Shown one piece after another: positions 45,201 to 52,954 of a DNA stretch of 64,000 nucleotides. Source of the DNA: JBGSQR01 sp964509295 (GTDB lineage Bacteria > Desulfobacterota > Desulfuromonadia > Geobacterales > Pseudopelobacteraceae); assembly GCA_964509295.1 (NCBI GenBank), contig CAZDWS010000006.1, positions 1-64,000 of the forward strand. The letters are read 5' to 3'. Every line of letters begins with the position of its first letter. The stretch's first letter is position 1. The position numbers and the translations under genes were made by a program. The notes beneath the pieces are model-generated. The model was not told where the DNA came from. It did no database searches and saw nothing but the letters and a program-made list of their open reading frames with translations.

Positions 45201-46134
45201 ATATATAGCCTGTGTAAACAGGCAGGTCATTAGCAGGAGTCCCCTTGATGATGCGGATAGCCAGTTCACCTGCTTTTTGACCCTGTGCTTTTCCGGAGAG
45301 AAGTTTGCCGCCGATAACCCCGTGGCCTAATTGAGCCGCATGGATAGCATAGGCAGGTACGGGGCTGGCGGAACTGATAATGCGGGCGGCTTCAGCCTGA
45401 GTAAATGAACGCCCACCTTTCTCAACGGCATAGGAAAGAATCAGGACCAGTTGATCTGGCCGCAGTTTTTGCAGGACATTGATCGCCTGATCAAGGCGCA
45501 TGTCCTCCAGAAAACTGACTTTTGTATTTGGGAGAGTCCCTAACCCGTTTTCCAGTTCTTGCCTGATGGCAAGACCGGTAATGGTATAGTCATGCACAAC
45601 AAGTACTTCGCTGGTTTTGGGGTGAAGTTCAAGGGCTAGATTAAGCGTGCCGATAGAGTCCTGAATTTCTGCAACACCAGTTATATCCGATTGGTCGGAA
45701 AGCATGGAAGGTTTGAAATAGTTGACTCCGCAAAATACAACCGGTGTGTCATTGAAAAGCCGTTTTCTGAATTTGGTGATAAAATTAAGAGCGGCATTAT
45801 CCATGGCAATGATTACATCAAAGTTTGATTTATTATATTTGGATTCAAGGAGATCGGCAAAACGGGCGAAGTGGTCCTGCTTGGGAAAGTTTTTTGTGTC
45901 AAGAAATTCAGTATAAAAAGCCGATTGGGGGAAAGATTTTAATAAGGTGGTTCGAAGGCCTTCTGTTTCGTCATCGGACCAGTCATAGCCTTCATGGTAT
46001 GAATTGATGATCAGTATTTGAGGAATAACAGGTTCAGACTGTACAGCAGACGGTAAAAGACAATGCAGAAAAAACAAACTGAATGTGAAGATGAACAGGG
46101 GATGTAGTAGTTTGCATTTGATTTTGAAACGCAT
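42220..46134 (-). CDS. Substrate-binding-domain, four-PAS hybrid histidine kinase
   Basis: The largest sensor here, 1304 aa. It has a signal peptide (1-33), ABC_sub_bind-type domain about 36-335 (LIINSYHEGYDW, VVFCGVNYF, HGVIGGKLLSG) and a membrane segment 352-370. PAS domains lie at about 385-500, 525-665, 670-795 and 800-925. HisKA has His946 in LAGGIAHDFNN, then HATPase_c (DQGCGI, GSGLGLA) and a receiver with MDDE, Asp1233 and LSKPY. The second PAS carries Cys583, 593, 599 and 602 (C-x9-C-x5-C-x2-C), a possible metal or Fe-S site. GGGGGA lies upstream of the ATG. The kinase and receiver parts resemble the 551-aa kinase at 7677-9332. Confidence 0.94.
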   Translation of the reverse strand: MRFKIKCKLLHPLFIFTFSLFFLHCLLPSAVQSEPVIPQILIINSYHEGYDWSDDETEGLRTTLLKSFPQSAFYTEFLDTKNFPKQDHFARFADLLESKYNKSNFDVIIAMDNAALNFITKFRKRLFNDTPVVFCGVNYFKPSMLSDQSDITGVAEIQDSIGTLNLALELHPKTSEVLVVHDYTITGLAIRQELENGLGTLPNTKVSFLEDMRLDQAINVLQKLRPDQLVLILSYAVEKGGRSFTQAEAARIISSASPVPAYAIHAAQLGHGVIGGKLLSGKAQGQKAGELAIRIIKGTPANDLPVYTGYISAKMFDYAILKKFNVNMDKLQKDAIIINKPSSNYAINKTAFWFIILFSSAATIILIAFYRNIQQRKRFESTLRLSESKFRQLFNNAGDAIYIINDKGDILEVNQAACDKMGYTYNEFLSLPYKLVLAESQNTGLYQKIEKVKLYRQLLFESTHITRSNITIPVEVSSTIIDFEGKPAFLNIVRDISERKKAEEEIHLQTRLLEQEVAEHRQTEQLLRTERNNLNAIFESAPVGMALLNKESQIISFNKIMSGLFHLDQIQIAKQRLGDLLQCPKSMESSEGCGGPQSCSDCPIAKAISQALQAGLPLHGEEIRLKFAQDRELKTLWIRFSVEPITLEGQKHVVIAFEDITGKKMLAEKFRENEAHLRLILETSQSGIILISPDKQLEYANNRIAEMFGYSTDEMIGTLYSDHINPTERIIASSRLQELIDGSIQEYHTERSYLRKNSTIFGGYFAARRLVRENGTLQAIVASITDINDITVAADNLRAEKERLAVTLRSIGDGVITTDTGGRVVLINQVAEKLTGWSQEEASGLQLEAVFRIINETSRKELINPVIESLNTGKVVELSNHTVLISRDGTERAIADSAAPIFNETNRIIGVVLVFRDVSEKKHIEEELFKARKLESIGVLAGGIAHDFNNFLTAILGNISLARRLTTPDERIYEILENAETASNRAKSLTQQLLTFSKGGTPIRKLTSIGKIIAESASFVLRGSNVSYQLEIDPNLYLAEVDAGQMTQVFNNLIINADQSMPNGGQIKISAANIINTASGNHFSPDKAAIKITISDQGCGISTEHLDRIFDPYFTTKKQGSGLGLATVYSIIRNHFGEITAASKDGEGTTFNILLPATTSSEPDSIHSEPVDSHQGNGSILIMDDEKIVCEVLTNILEHFGYEVESCSEGLEASQLYEKSFKNNRPYDVVIMDITIPGGIGGKEAITMLKKIDPNVCAIVSSGYANDPIMAHCKDYGFAATLSKPYNISEIEDVLKKVFHKKSF

Positions 46135-46357
46135 TTTTGTCCCCCGTCAAGAGTATATTGTGTCGCTGAAATAGTTTGTATAAAAGATGTAATTTTTTTT
46201 AAGACAAACTGCAATAGCATTATATATGGATTTTGGTAAATTTTCTCACATTTTAATATAATTTCAATTGTATGTGGTATAAATATTTGAGTGTTCTATT
46301 GAAGTAGTTTTTTTGTGTGATTGAGTAAACAACTTGCTGAAAAAAGAACGAATTTTC

Positions 46358-46386
46358 TTGACAGTAAGTGGCTATTTCACTAATAT
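46358..46386 (+). promoter_or_regulatory. Sigma-70 promoter of the tRNA gene
   Basis: TTGACA (46358-46363), 17-nt spacer, TAATAT (46381-46386). The predicted start is near 46393, about 7 nt before the mature tRNA 5' end. Confidence 0.85.
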
Positions 46387-46399
46387 CTCTATTTCACGC

Positions 46400-46476
46400 G
46401 GGCCTATAGCTCAGTTGGCTAGAGCCACCGGCTCATAACCGGTTGGTCCCAGGTTCGAGTCCTGGTGGGCCCACCA
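46400..46476 (+). tRNA. tRNA with CAU anticodon, probably tRNA-Ile2 (lysidine type)
   Basis: A full cloverleaf of 77 nt with encoded CCA. The acceptor stem is GGGCCTA/TGGGCCC, the D-arm AGCTCAGTTGGCTAGAGC, and the anticodon stem ACCGG-CTCATAA-CCGGT. TTCGAGTC is in the T-arm, and the discriminator is A. The anticodon is CAT. C4-G69 and C5-G68 pairs in the acceptor stem are the features that mark substrates of TilS, so I prefer tRNA-Ile(CAU) over elongator tRNA-Met. Confidence 0.9.
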
Positions 46477-46550
46477 ATTTAATATCAAGGAAGAACGCCG
46501 GATGCCGGCATTACTAAAGCGAATGGGGCAACCCATAAATTCAATCCCAC

Positions 46551-46583
46551 AAGAGTGCACACCGATAGGTTGCACTCTTTTTG
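46551..46583 (+). terminator. Terminator between tRNA and the NIF3 gene
   Basis: AAGAGTGCA (46551-46559) pairs with TGCACTCTT (46571-46579), followed by TTTG. It lies 11 nt before the NIF3 start codon, so it may also attenuate read-through. Confidence 0.8.
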
Positions 46584-46593
46584 TTTGTAGTGG

Positions 46594-47724
46594 ATGAATA
46601 TGGCTAAACTGTCAGACATCGTTGGAATCATTGGTAAAATGGCAGCACCTGGTTTGGCAGAATCCTGGGATAACTCCGGCCTGCAGGTGGGAGACCCGGC
46701 GGCAGAGATAAATCGGATTATGGTTTCTCTGGATGCGTCCCCATCAGTTGTTGAATCAGCAATAGCCCTCGGATGTCAACTTCTGGTTACTCACCACCCA
46801 TTGATATTCAAACCGCAAAAAAGTATATCCTCCTCCACACCCCTGGGGCGTATAATTCATAAAGCTATCTCTAGCGGGCTTGCTATTTTTAGTATGCATA
46901 CCAACTATGATATAGCAGAAAATGGCTTGAATGACGTGCTTGCCGCCAGACTTGGGTTGACCGGCTGTTTGCCGCTTCAAATAACCTCTGAACAGGAACT
47001 TCTTAAATTGGTTGTTTTTGTGCCGGAAGGGAGTCTGGAGGACGTAAGAAGGGTGTTATTCCCTTATACCGAAAATATTGGAGCATATCAGGATTGTTCT
47101 TTTTCAACTTCCGGAGAAGGTACTTTTACTCCTCAAAACGGTGCAAAGCCTTTTATAGGTGCCGTCGGAGAAGCTGAACATACGAGCGAACATCGTCTTG
47201 AATTGCTTATATCCAGGCCTGTCCTTGCCAAGTCAATTAAGGCTTTGCTTGCGGTACATCCTTACGAAGAACCGGCTTTTGATATTTACCCATTGCTGAA
47301 TGAAGGTAAAAAAATTGGTTTAGGCCGCGTTGGACGTTTAGAGAAAACTGTTTCATTAAGTGAGTTTGCCAGGCAGGTCGGCGTTGCCCTTGGAATGAAT
47401 GGTCTGAGGTATGTGGGAAATCCGAATTCACAAGTCAGTAAAGTTGCTTTGTGCAGTGGCAGCGGGGCCTCTTTACTGCAAGCAGCAGCCCGTACCGGAG
47501 CAGATGTTCTTGTAACTGGTGATGTCAAATATCATGATGCCCGTGATGCGGAGGATCTTGGTATTGCATTGATTGATGCCGGCCATTTTCATACCGAAAT
47601 TATCATGGTTGATGCTGTCAGCAGCAGGTTGAGCCTGATGTTAAAAAAAGCAGGTTTTGATAACTGCGAAGTGTTACCCGGTTCTATAGAGTCGGACCCA
47701 TTTAAATATTACCAAGTACAATAA
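46594..47724 (+). CDS. NIF3/YbgI-family dinuclear metal protein
   Basis: Hexameric dinuclear-metal protein of the GTP cyclohydrolase I type 2 / NIF3 family, 376 aa, the long form with a PII-like insert (about 130-235). Metal ligands are in LLVTHHPLIF (two His), MHTNYDIA (His, Asp) and the C-terminal DAGHFHTEI (His, Glu). The biochemical role is still unsettled. A start at 46600 (MAKLSD) is also possible. The zinc-ribbon gene follows 41 nt later, and this order (NIF3, zinc ribbon, rnpB) is common in Geobacter relatives. Confidence 0.93.
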   Translation: MNMAKLSDIVGIIGKMAAPGLAESWDNSGLQVGDPAAEINRIMVSLDASPSVVESAIALGCQLLVTHHPLIFKPQKSISSSTPLGRIIHKAISSGLAIFSMHTNYDIAENGLNDVLAARLGLTGCLPLQITSEQELLKLVVFVPEGSLEDVRRVLFPYTENIGAYQDCSFSTSGEGTFTPQNGAKPFIGAVGEAEHTSEHRLELLISRPVLAKSIKALLAVHPYEEPAFDIYPLLNEGKKIGLGRVGRLEKTVSLSEFARQVGVALGMNGLRYVGNPNSQVSKVALCSGSGASLLQAAARTGADVLVTGDVKYHDARDAEDLGIALIDAGHFHTEIIMVDAVSSRLSLMLKKAGFDNCEVLPGSIESDPFKYYQVQ

Positions 47725-47765
47725 ATATATCAGAAATAAAAACAGAATTTTGGGAGGACGTTGAT

Positions 47766-48482
47766 TTGAAAAAGAGACTTGAGTTGCTGGAACAGATGCA
47801 GGAAATAGATGTCCAGATTGATGCCTTGAAAAACACCCAGAATAGTTTATGTGGCGAAATTAATGGCATTGAACAGGGGCTTGGTAATGCAAGAGAAGAG
47901 CTCGCAGCTCTACAGGCGCAGGTTGAGAAACTTGAGCAGGATAAGATTGAGCAGGAAGGAAGTCTTGCTGCCGAACATGAGAATATCCGTCGTTCAGAAA
48001 CCAACATGAAGGAAATCAAGACTAACAAAGAGTTTCAGGCTGTGGGGAGAGAAATTACTGCTGCACGTAAACTGACTACTGAGCTGGAAGAGGTTATTCT
48101 TCAGAAACTTGGTCAGATTGAGACCCTAAGTGCTGAAATTGCAGTCAAGGATTCCAATCTAAAAGAAATGGAACAGAATTCGGGTCAGCGTCGTGACGAA
48201 AAGCAAGCTGAAATTGATGCGATTCAGAAAAATATCGATGCAGACAGTGAGCGTCGTGATTCAATCGTCAGTGAATTGCCTGCCGGTTTGGTAAAGCGCT
48301 ATGTCAGTCTTCGAGAGCAGCGGCGTGGTCAGGCTGTGGCAATTGCCCGTGATGGCTATTGTCTTGGATGTAATATGCATCTGCCGCCTCAGCTCTACAA
48401 TAACCTTTTTCGTGCAGATGAATTAATAAGCTGCCCCCATTGCCAGCGAATATTGGTTCTTAAACATCAGGCTGTTTCCTAA
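47766..48482 (+). CDS. Coiled-coil protein with C4 zinc ribbon
   Basis: A 238-aa protein made of a long antiparallel coiled coil (about 1-185) followed by a zinc ribbon with CLGCNMHLPPQ and ISCPHCQRILVL. This is the C4-type zinc-ribbon family (CT398/CdsZ-like), members of which bind secretion or flagellar proteins; the role here is unknown. It is co-directional with NIF3 and ends just before rnpB. Confidence 0.9.
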   Translation: MKKRLELLEQMQEIDVQIDALKNTQNSLCGEINGIEQGLGNAREELAALQAQVEKLEQDKIEQEGSLAAEHENIRRSETNMKEIKTNKEFQAVGREITAARKLTTELEEVILQKLGQIETLSAEIAVKDSNLKEMEQNSGQRRDEKQAEIDAIQKNIDADSERRDSIVSELPAGLVKRYVSLREQRRGQAVAIARDGYCLGCNMHLPPQLYNNLFRADELISCPHCQRILVLKHQAVS

Positions 48483-48508
48483 GAGATTCAGTAATTAGTT
48501 GCAGGATT

Positions 48509-48896
48509 TGGTTGAAGCAGAACAGATGGCCGCCGTCGGCTTATGTCGAGGGAGGAAAGTCCGGGCTCCACAGGGTATGATGCTGGATAACGTCCAGCGG
48601 GGGTGACCCCAGGGATAGTGCCACAGAGAGAAGTCCGCCTGCTAGAGCCTCGGCGAAGGCAGGTAAGGGTGAAAGGGTGAGGTAAGAGCTCACCGGGTCC
48701 GTCGGTGACGGCGGATGCCAGGTAAACCCCATCAGGAGCAAGACCTAATAGGGAGGCGTTAAGGGTGTCCCGCCCGTGTCTCCGGGTTGGTCGCTTGAGG
48801 TTGCCGGTAACGGTATATCCAGATGAATGGTCATCGCCGTGGAAGGGGTAACCTGACCATGGAACAGAACCCGGCTTAAGGGCTGCTTCAGCCAAT
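48509..48896 (+). ncRNA. rnpB: RNase P RNA, bacterial type A
   Basis: Catalytic RNA of RNase P. Conserved blocks are present: GAGGAAAGTCCGGGCTCCA (CR-I), GGGTGAAAGGGTGAGGTAAG with GAGCTCACC, and ACAGAACCCGGCTTA (CR-V). The ends pair as helix P1: GGTTGAAGCAG (48510-48520) with CTGCTTCAGCC (48883-48893), followed by a T-run that ends transcription. The exact 5' end is approximate. Confidence 0.96.
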
Positions 48897-48922
48897 TTTT
48901 TAATTTATGGTGTTAATATCTG

Positions 48923-49441
48923 ATGTCTCGTATCGTTTTTGAAGATCAACAAAACTGGTTGCACTCAGTCGAGGCGGCCCGAAAACAGTATGAACTCTTA
49001 CCCGCCGAAGTCAGGTGCAATCTCAATATTATAATTGATGAGATAATGTTTCTGAAGAGTAGTCTGTTGAATTTAACTCTTGCAGCAGGTAGTTCTGATG
49101 CCTGCCGTGATTGTGGCGGTAAGTGTTGTAATAACGGGAAATTTCATGTTTCCCTGCTGGATTTGATGGCCTATCTGCGTACTTCGGCAGAACTTCCTGT
49201 CCCGGATTTTGAAAATAGACCATTTTGTCCATATGGTTGTTCGGATGGTTGCCTGATGAAACCGGGTTTCAGGTCTGTGACCTGTGTAATTTTCAATTGT
49301 GAACTGGTTGAGTCGTTACTTATGGATTCTGAACAGTTGAAATTGAAAACTTTAGAAGTTCAGTTAAGAGAAAAAGTCATTCAGGCTGAACAGTTGCTGG
49401 GATTTCGTGTAGGGCGTCCGTTGTTGTTGAGTTTTCAGTAA
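48923..49441 (+). CDS. YkgJ-like cysteine-cluster protein
   Basis: A 172-aa protein with the CxxC-x3-CC core CRDCGGKCCN, then FCPYGCSDGCLM and VTCVIFNC, nine or more cysteines in all. This matches the putative zinc/iron-chelating YkgJ family (PF03692). Its substrate is unknown. It starts 27 nt after rnpB and is followed closely by a conserved hypothetical gene. Confidence 0.85.
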   Translation: MSRIVFEDQQNWLHSVEAARKQYELLPAEVRCNLNIIIDEIMFLKSSLLNLTLAAGSSDACRDCGGKCCNNGKFHVSLLDLMAYLRTSAELPVPDFENRPFCPYGCSDGCLMKPGFRSVTCVIFNCELVESLLMDSEQLKLKTLEVQLREKVIQAEQLLGFRVGRPLLLSFQ

Positions 49442-49472
49442 CAATATTCAAAATTAATGGCAAGGATTTGAT

Positions 49473-49817
49473 ATGGCAAAAATAAATGACATCGTTCTTG
49501 TGAACGTTGATAATAAAGCTGGATTTTATGCGCGTGTTGAGGATATTCAGCCGGATGTAAAGCCCGGTTGGTGGCAGGTTAAGTTGCTGGTGTTCACATT
49601 TCCGTTGCAGGTTTTTACCTGGATTCTGGATGATTATCAGATTGAAGGTGCCGATTTTACTATGGGCGGTACTCCTATTCGACTGGATCCGGTGGTTTCA
49701 CCGGTTGAAGAGGAACGAAAGCAGGACGAACTGAAGGAAAAAGAAGAACGCAAAAACCAGATACAGGGTGAAGCCGGTTCCAAAGTCGTTTCACTGGCTG
49801 ATCGACGTAAAAAATAA
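49473..49817 (+). CDS. Conserved hypothetical protein, 114 aa
   Basis: I do not recognise a named family. Residues 1-75 look like a small beta-barrel (IVLVNVDNKAGFYARVEDI, WWQVKLLVFTFPLQVFTWIL). Residues 80-114 form a highly charged helix ending VVSLADRRKK. SD AAGGA lies upstream. It is 31 nt downstream of the cysteine-cluster gene and likely co-transcribed. Confidence 0.7.
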   Translation: MAKINDIVLVNVDNKAGFYARVEDIQPDVKPGWWQVKLLVFTFPLQVFTWILDDYQIEGADFTMGGTPIRLDPVVSPVEEERKQDELKEKEERKNQIQGEAGSKVVSLADRRKK

Positions 49818-49882
49818 TGCTGAATAGGATACTTCAAGTAGTCTGTATATAAAATTGATCAGATTAATTGAAATTATTTTAT

Positions 49883-49924
49883 TGTGAGATATATCACAGT
49901 AATGAGTTTAATTAAGTTTATACT
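49883..49924 (+). promoter_or_regulatory. CRP-type operator with class II promoter
   Basis: TGTGA-GATATA-TCACA (49883-49898) is an exact match to the TGTGA-N6-TCACA CRP consensus. A -10 TATACT lies at 49919-49924. The predicted start near 49931 is about 41 nt from the operator centre, the class II activator spacing, and no separate -35 is needed. Confidence 0.65.
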
Positions 49925-49986
49925 TCAGAGCATCTGAAAAGGCCGGTTTACTAAATAGAAGTTTAAAATGATGGGAGGTTATTGCA

Positions 49987-50220
49987 ATGTCAATTGCTCA
50001 ACTTTCACCTACAAGCGTAGCAGCAAATCCTGCTTATATAAATCCGCAGGTTAAAACAGAAAATAATTCAACACCCAATCAGTCTAATCAGACTGCGCAG
50101 GTATCAGTTCAAAGCCTGAAGACAGACACGGTGACACTTTCACCTCAAGCCTTGCAGATGAGTTCAAAGGCTGAAAAATCGGGTGAAAACTATGCTGAAA
50201 AGTCATTTGAAAAAAAATAA
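49987..50220 (+). CDS. Small disordered hypothetical protein, 77 aa
   Basis: I do not recognise this protein. It is low in hydrophobics, Asn/Gln/Ser/Thr-rich, with a central TDTVTLSPQALQMS motif and a charged Lys/Glu tail. The motif loosely resembles segments in flagellar-type secreted or regulatory proteins, but the match is too short to use. GGGAGG upstream of the ATG, an exact CRP-type site and a terminator downstream make it a self-contained, probably regulated unit. Confidence 0.65.
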   Translation: MSIAQLSPTSVAANPAYINPQVKTENNSTPNQSNQTAQVSVQSLKTDTVTLSPQALQMSSKAEKSGENYAEKSFEKK

Positions 50221-50343
50221 AGGGTAGAAAATGTAAATTTGCCCGGTTTGTTATTGACGTTTTAATATGAAAATATGATTTAAAATACTGTTTTTTCTTG
50301 GAATTTTGTTCAGCTTTAGCTGACAAGCAAGAAAATTAATTTG

Positions 50344-50385
50344 ATAGGTTGTATGGCCAATGCTATACAACCTATTGTTGTTTTT
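50344..50385 (+). terminator. Terminator of the 77-aa ORF
   Basis: ATAGGTTGTAT (50344-50354) is exactly complementary to ATACAACCTAT (50365-50375), followed by TGTTGTTTTT. A smaller hairpin (CAGCT/AGCTG) lies 30 nt upstream. Confidence 0.85.
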
Positions 50386-50429
50386 GGTATTATTAAGATA
50401 ATAATGAATACATTTTGAAAGGGATTTTA

Positions 50430-50642
50430 ATGCATTTTGAGATAACAACAGAATATATCAAATTGGATAGTTTTCTGAAGGGAGTAAATGCAGTCTCTTC
50501 AGGTGGAGAGGCCAAAATACTTATTGCCGAAGGACTGGTTCAAGTAAATGGAGAGGTTGAGTTGCGAAGAGGCAGAAAGCTGTACCCGGATGATCTGGTA
50601 TGTGTGGGGAAAAAAGTATTTTCTGTTACAAGAGCGTCATAA
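50430..50642 (+). CDS. S4-domain RNA-binding protein (YbcJ/RlbA-like)
   Basis: A 70-aa stand-alone S4 domain. It shows IKLDSFLKGVNAVSSGGEAKILIAE (in pieces), GLVQVNGEVELRRGRKLYPDD and a final strand. This is the YbcJ-type ribosome-associated family. AAGGGA just upstream sets the ATG at 50430. It lies upstream of hemE with a 125-nt gap. Confidence 0.9.
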   Translation: MHFEITTEYIKLDSFLKGVNAVSSGGEAKILIAEGLVQVNGEVELRRGRKLYPDDLVCVGKKVFSVTRAS

Positions 50643-50767
50643 TAGTATTGCTGGATATTCAAAGCATGCCTTAAATCCATTTGATTTGACTTTGCAGGCG
50701 GTATAACACTACAATTCCAAATTGCCACTTGTTGGCAGAACCATCAAGCTTTTGATAGGGGAGATAT

Positions 50768-51790
50768 ATGAATACTCGTTTTCTGGATGCATGTTGGGGG
50801 AAGAAGACTGATTTTACGCCGGTCTGGTTGATGCGTCAGGCAGGCCGCTATTTGCCTGAATACATGGCCGTTCGTTCAAAATGCACCTTTATAGAACTGT
50901 ATAAAACACCTGACCTTGCTGCAGAAGTAACTCTCCAGCCGGTTGATATTCTGGGTGTGGATGCAGCGATTATGTTTTCAGATATTCTGACTCCTCTGGA
51001 GCCCATGGGGATGAAGCTGGATTTTGTCCCTGGTCCGATATTTGAAAATCCGATCAGGAGCATGGCTGATATTGAAGCGCTGCGCCTCCCGGAAATGGAG
51101 CAGGACGTTCCATTTGTACTTGAGACAATCAGGATTTTGCGTCGTGAATTGACAGGTAAAGTGCCGCTGATCGGTTTTGGCGGAGCACCGTTTACCTTGG
51201 CCTGCTATATGGTCGAAGGGAAAGGGTCCAAGGATTTTGCCCAGATTAAGCGTATGATGTACGCTGCCCCGGCTGTCTACTCAGCCTTGATGGATAAAAT
51301 CACTCTGATGAGTATTGATTATCTCAATGCTCAGATAAAGGCCGGAGCACAGGCGATCCAGATCTTTGATACCTGGGGTGGTATTCTGTCTCCATCGGAC
51401 TATGCAACTTATGTGCTTCCATATACAACCCGTTTGATTAATGGGCTAAATAGCGTTGAAACACCGGTGATTCATTTTGTAAAAGGAGCCGGAACAATGC
51501 TGGGCACTGTTAAAAAAGCAGGTGGAAATGTAATAGGGCTGGACTGGCATGTAAATCTGGATACTGCCAGAAACGTACTGGGGCCAGAGATGGCTGTGCA
51601 GGGAAATCTGGATCCGACCGTGCTTTATGCCACACAACCGATTATTGAGGCCGAAGTCAAGAGAGTCTTGGATGAAAATGGTGACCGTCCTGGACATATA
51701 TTTAATCTGGGGCATGGTATCCTGCCTACGGTTCCGCCGGAAAATGCCAAGTTCATGGTTGAGTGTGTACACAGACTTTCGCAAAGATAA
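50768..51790 (+). CDS. hemE: Uroporphyrinogen decarboxylase
   Basis: Decarboxylates uroporphyrinogen III to coproporphyrinogen III in haem synthesis; cytosolic, 340 aa. It has the N-terminal signature WLMRQAGRYLPEY, the catalytic Asp in IMFSDILTPLE, GFGGAPFTLACYMVEG, and GLDWHVNLDTAR / GNLDPTVL near the C-terminus. AGGGGAG lies before the ATG. The cupin gene starts 24 nt later, so they are probably one operon. Confidence 0.98.
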   Translation: MNTRFLDACWGKKTDFTPVWLMRQAGRYLPEYMAVRSKCTFIELYKTPDLAAEVTLQPVDILGVDAAIMFSDILTPLEPMGMKLDFVPGPIFENPIRSMADIEALRLPEMEQDVPFVLETIRILRRELTGKVPLIGFGGAPFTLACYMVEGKGSKDFAQIKRMMYAAPAVYSALMDKITLMSIDYLNAQIKAGAQAIQIFDTWGGILSPSDYATYVLPYTTRLINGLNSVETPVIHFVKGAGTMLGTVKKAGGNVIGLDWHVNLDTARNVLGPEMAVQGNLDPTVLYATQPIIEAEVKRVLDENGDRPGHIFNLGHGILPTVPPENAKFMVECVHRLSQR

Positions 51791-51813
51791 CAGCTGATTG
51801 AAGGGCTAATCAT

Positions 51814-52284
51814 ATGAAGGTTGTAACCAGTGAATTGTTGAAGCAGGTCACTGAAGAAGCTGTCAGGTCTCCAAGGCTTCGAAAAAATCATAATATGCAT
51901 AAGCATGATGGCTCTGCCTGCCATCGGTTGTTGAATGCTATCGAGCCTGCTTCATATATCAGGCCGCACCGTCATCTTGATCCTGAGAAGGATGAAGCAT
52001 TTATTATCCTGAGTGGAAAGCTGGGGATCATTATTTTTTCCGATGATGGAGTCGTTGCGGAAAAAGTAATGCTTTCTCACCAGTCTGGTAATCTGGCTGC
52101 CGATATACCATACGGTATTTTTCATACGGCTGTCAGCCTTGAACCCGGTACTGTATTTTATGAGGCAAAGGCCGGTCCTTACCTGCCGCTGACAGAAAGT
52201 GAAACTGCTTTGTGGGCACCGATTGACGGTTCAGCGGAAGCGGTGTCGTATCTACAATGTCTTTGCAGTTTATTTGATAAGTGA
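51814..52284 (+). CDS. WbuC-family cupin metalloprotein
   Basis: Cupin of 156 aa. It has the WbuC-type start RSPRLRKNHNMHKHDGSACHR and cupin motif PHRHLDPEKDEAFIILSGKL (His, His, Glu metal ligands). A second motif DIPYGIFHTAVSLEPGTVFYE follows. WbuC proteins are found in O-antigen and other loci with unclear roles. Its stop overlaps the next gene's GTG start by 4 nt, indicating coupling. Confidence 0.88.
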   Translation: MKVVTSELLKQVTEEAVRSPRLRKNHNMHKHDGSACHRLLNAIEPASYIRPHRHLDPEKDEAFIILSGKLGIIIFSDDGVVAEKVMLSHQSGNLAADIPYGIFHTAVSLEPGTVFYEAKAGPYLPLTESETALWAPIDGSAEAVSYLQCLCSLFDK

Positions 52285-52934
52285 CCAGTATGCGTTTGCT
52301 TGGATCAATATTTTGTTTGATGTTTTTTTCAGTGTTGTTTCCGGTCTGTCTTGAAGCAGCTCCTTCGATTGTTAAAGCAACCAAGATGAGGCCGTATACC
52401 GGCATTGGTGTGCTCTCGCTGGAGTCTTTGCAGGAAAATGTTGCAGAGTCAGCTGATCCTCTGCCTCTCTACGAGGAACCAGCAATAGCAAGACTGGGGA
52501 AATTGGAACTGTCTAAAATACCATCAAATGAGTGGGTCTTCGGTGTCGGTAGAAGTACCATTCCGTTGATTGTTACATCAAAAAAAGGCGTCTGGTTACG
52601 AGTGATTTACGATGAATCCGGTAGGGAAGCATGGCTTAAATATCCGTTTAAGGCAAAATTTCAGTTGTGGGACAGTTTTCTAAAGGGCCAATCTGCAAGT
52701 TTACTGATTGGCCTGCAAAAAAAATATTATCTGATATCACAGCAGCCTGGTTTGGCGGCGTCCGGCACTCTTGCGGGGCATCAGGCGTTTAAAGTAATTA
52801 AAGTCGATAAAGACTGGGCGATGGTGATGTTGAATAAGGATACTTTGGCCTGGTTGCGCTGGCGCGATGAAGATGGCAGGATACTGATCGGTTTGGAACA
52901 GCCCAAGATAAATTCATTGACCAGCCAATTTTAG
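52281..52934 (+). CDS. Secreted SH3-like hypothetical protein, 217 aa
   Basis: Exported protein with a signal peptide (about 1-27, ending LEAAPS). Residues about 60-130 look like a bacterial SH3 module (PLPLYEEPAIARLGKL, GVWLRVIYDESGREAWLKY). The C-terminal half has no clear family. The GTG at 52281 overlaps the cupin stop; an ATG at 52290 is also possible. The promoter for the next transcription unit overlaps its 3' end. Confidence 0.75.
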   Translation: MTSMRLLGSIFCLMFFSVLFPVCLEAAPSIVKATKMRPYTGIGVLSLESLQENVAESADPLPLYEEPAIARLGKLELSKIPSNEWVFGVGRSTIPLIVTSKKGVWLRVIYDESGREAWLKYPFKAKFQLWDSFLKGQSASLLIGLQKKYYLISQQPGLAASGTLAGHQAFKVIKVDKDWAMVMLNKDTLAWLRWRDEDGRILIGLEQPKINSLTSQF

Positions 52935-52946
52935 TTGTGTTATAGA
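52917..52946 (+). promoter_or_regulatory. Promoter for the leader RNA upstream of the aminotransferase
   Basis: TTGACC (52917-52922), 18-nt spacer, TATAGA (52941-52946). The start would be near 52953, at the first codon of the leader ORF and about 140 nt before the terminator. Confidence 0.45.
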
Positions 52947-52954
52947 AAATTACT

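Noticed and set aside
48488..48895. A 135-codon frame on the minus strand
   Set aside because: It is the complement of the RNase P RNA gene, whose conserved blocks are unmistakable.
50719..50756. ATCAA-N4-TTGAT upstream of hemE as an FNR site
   Set aside because: FNR sites read TTGAT-N4-ATCAA; the half sites here are in the opposite order, so it is only a small hairpin.
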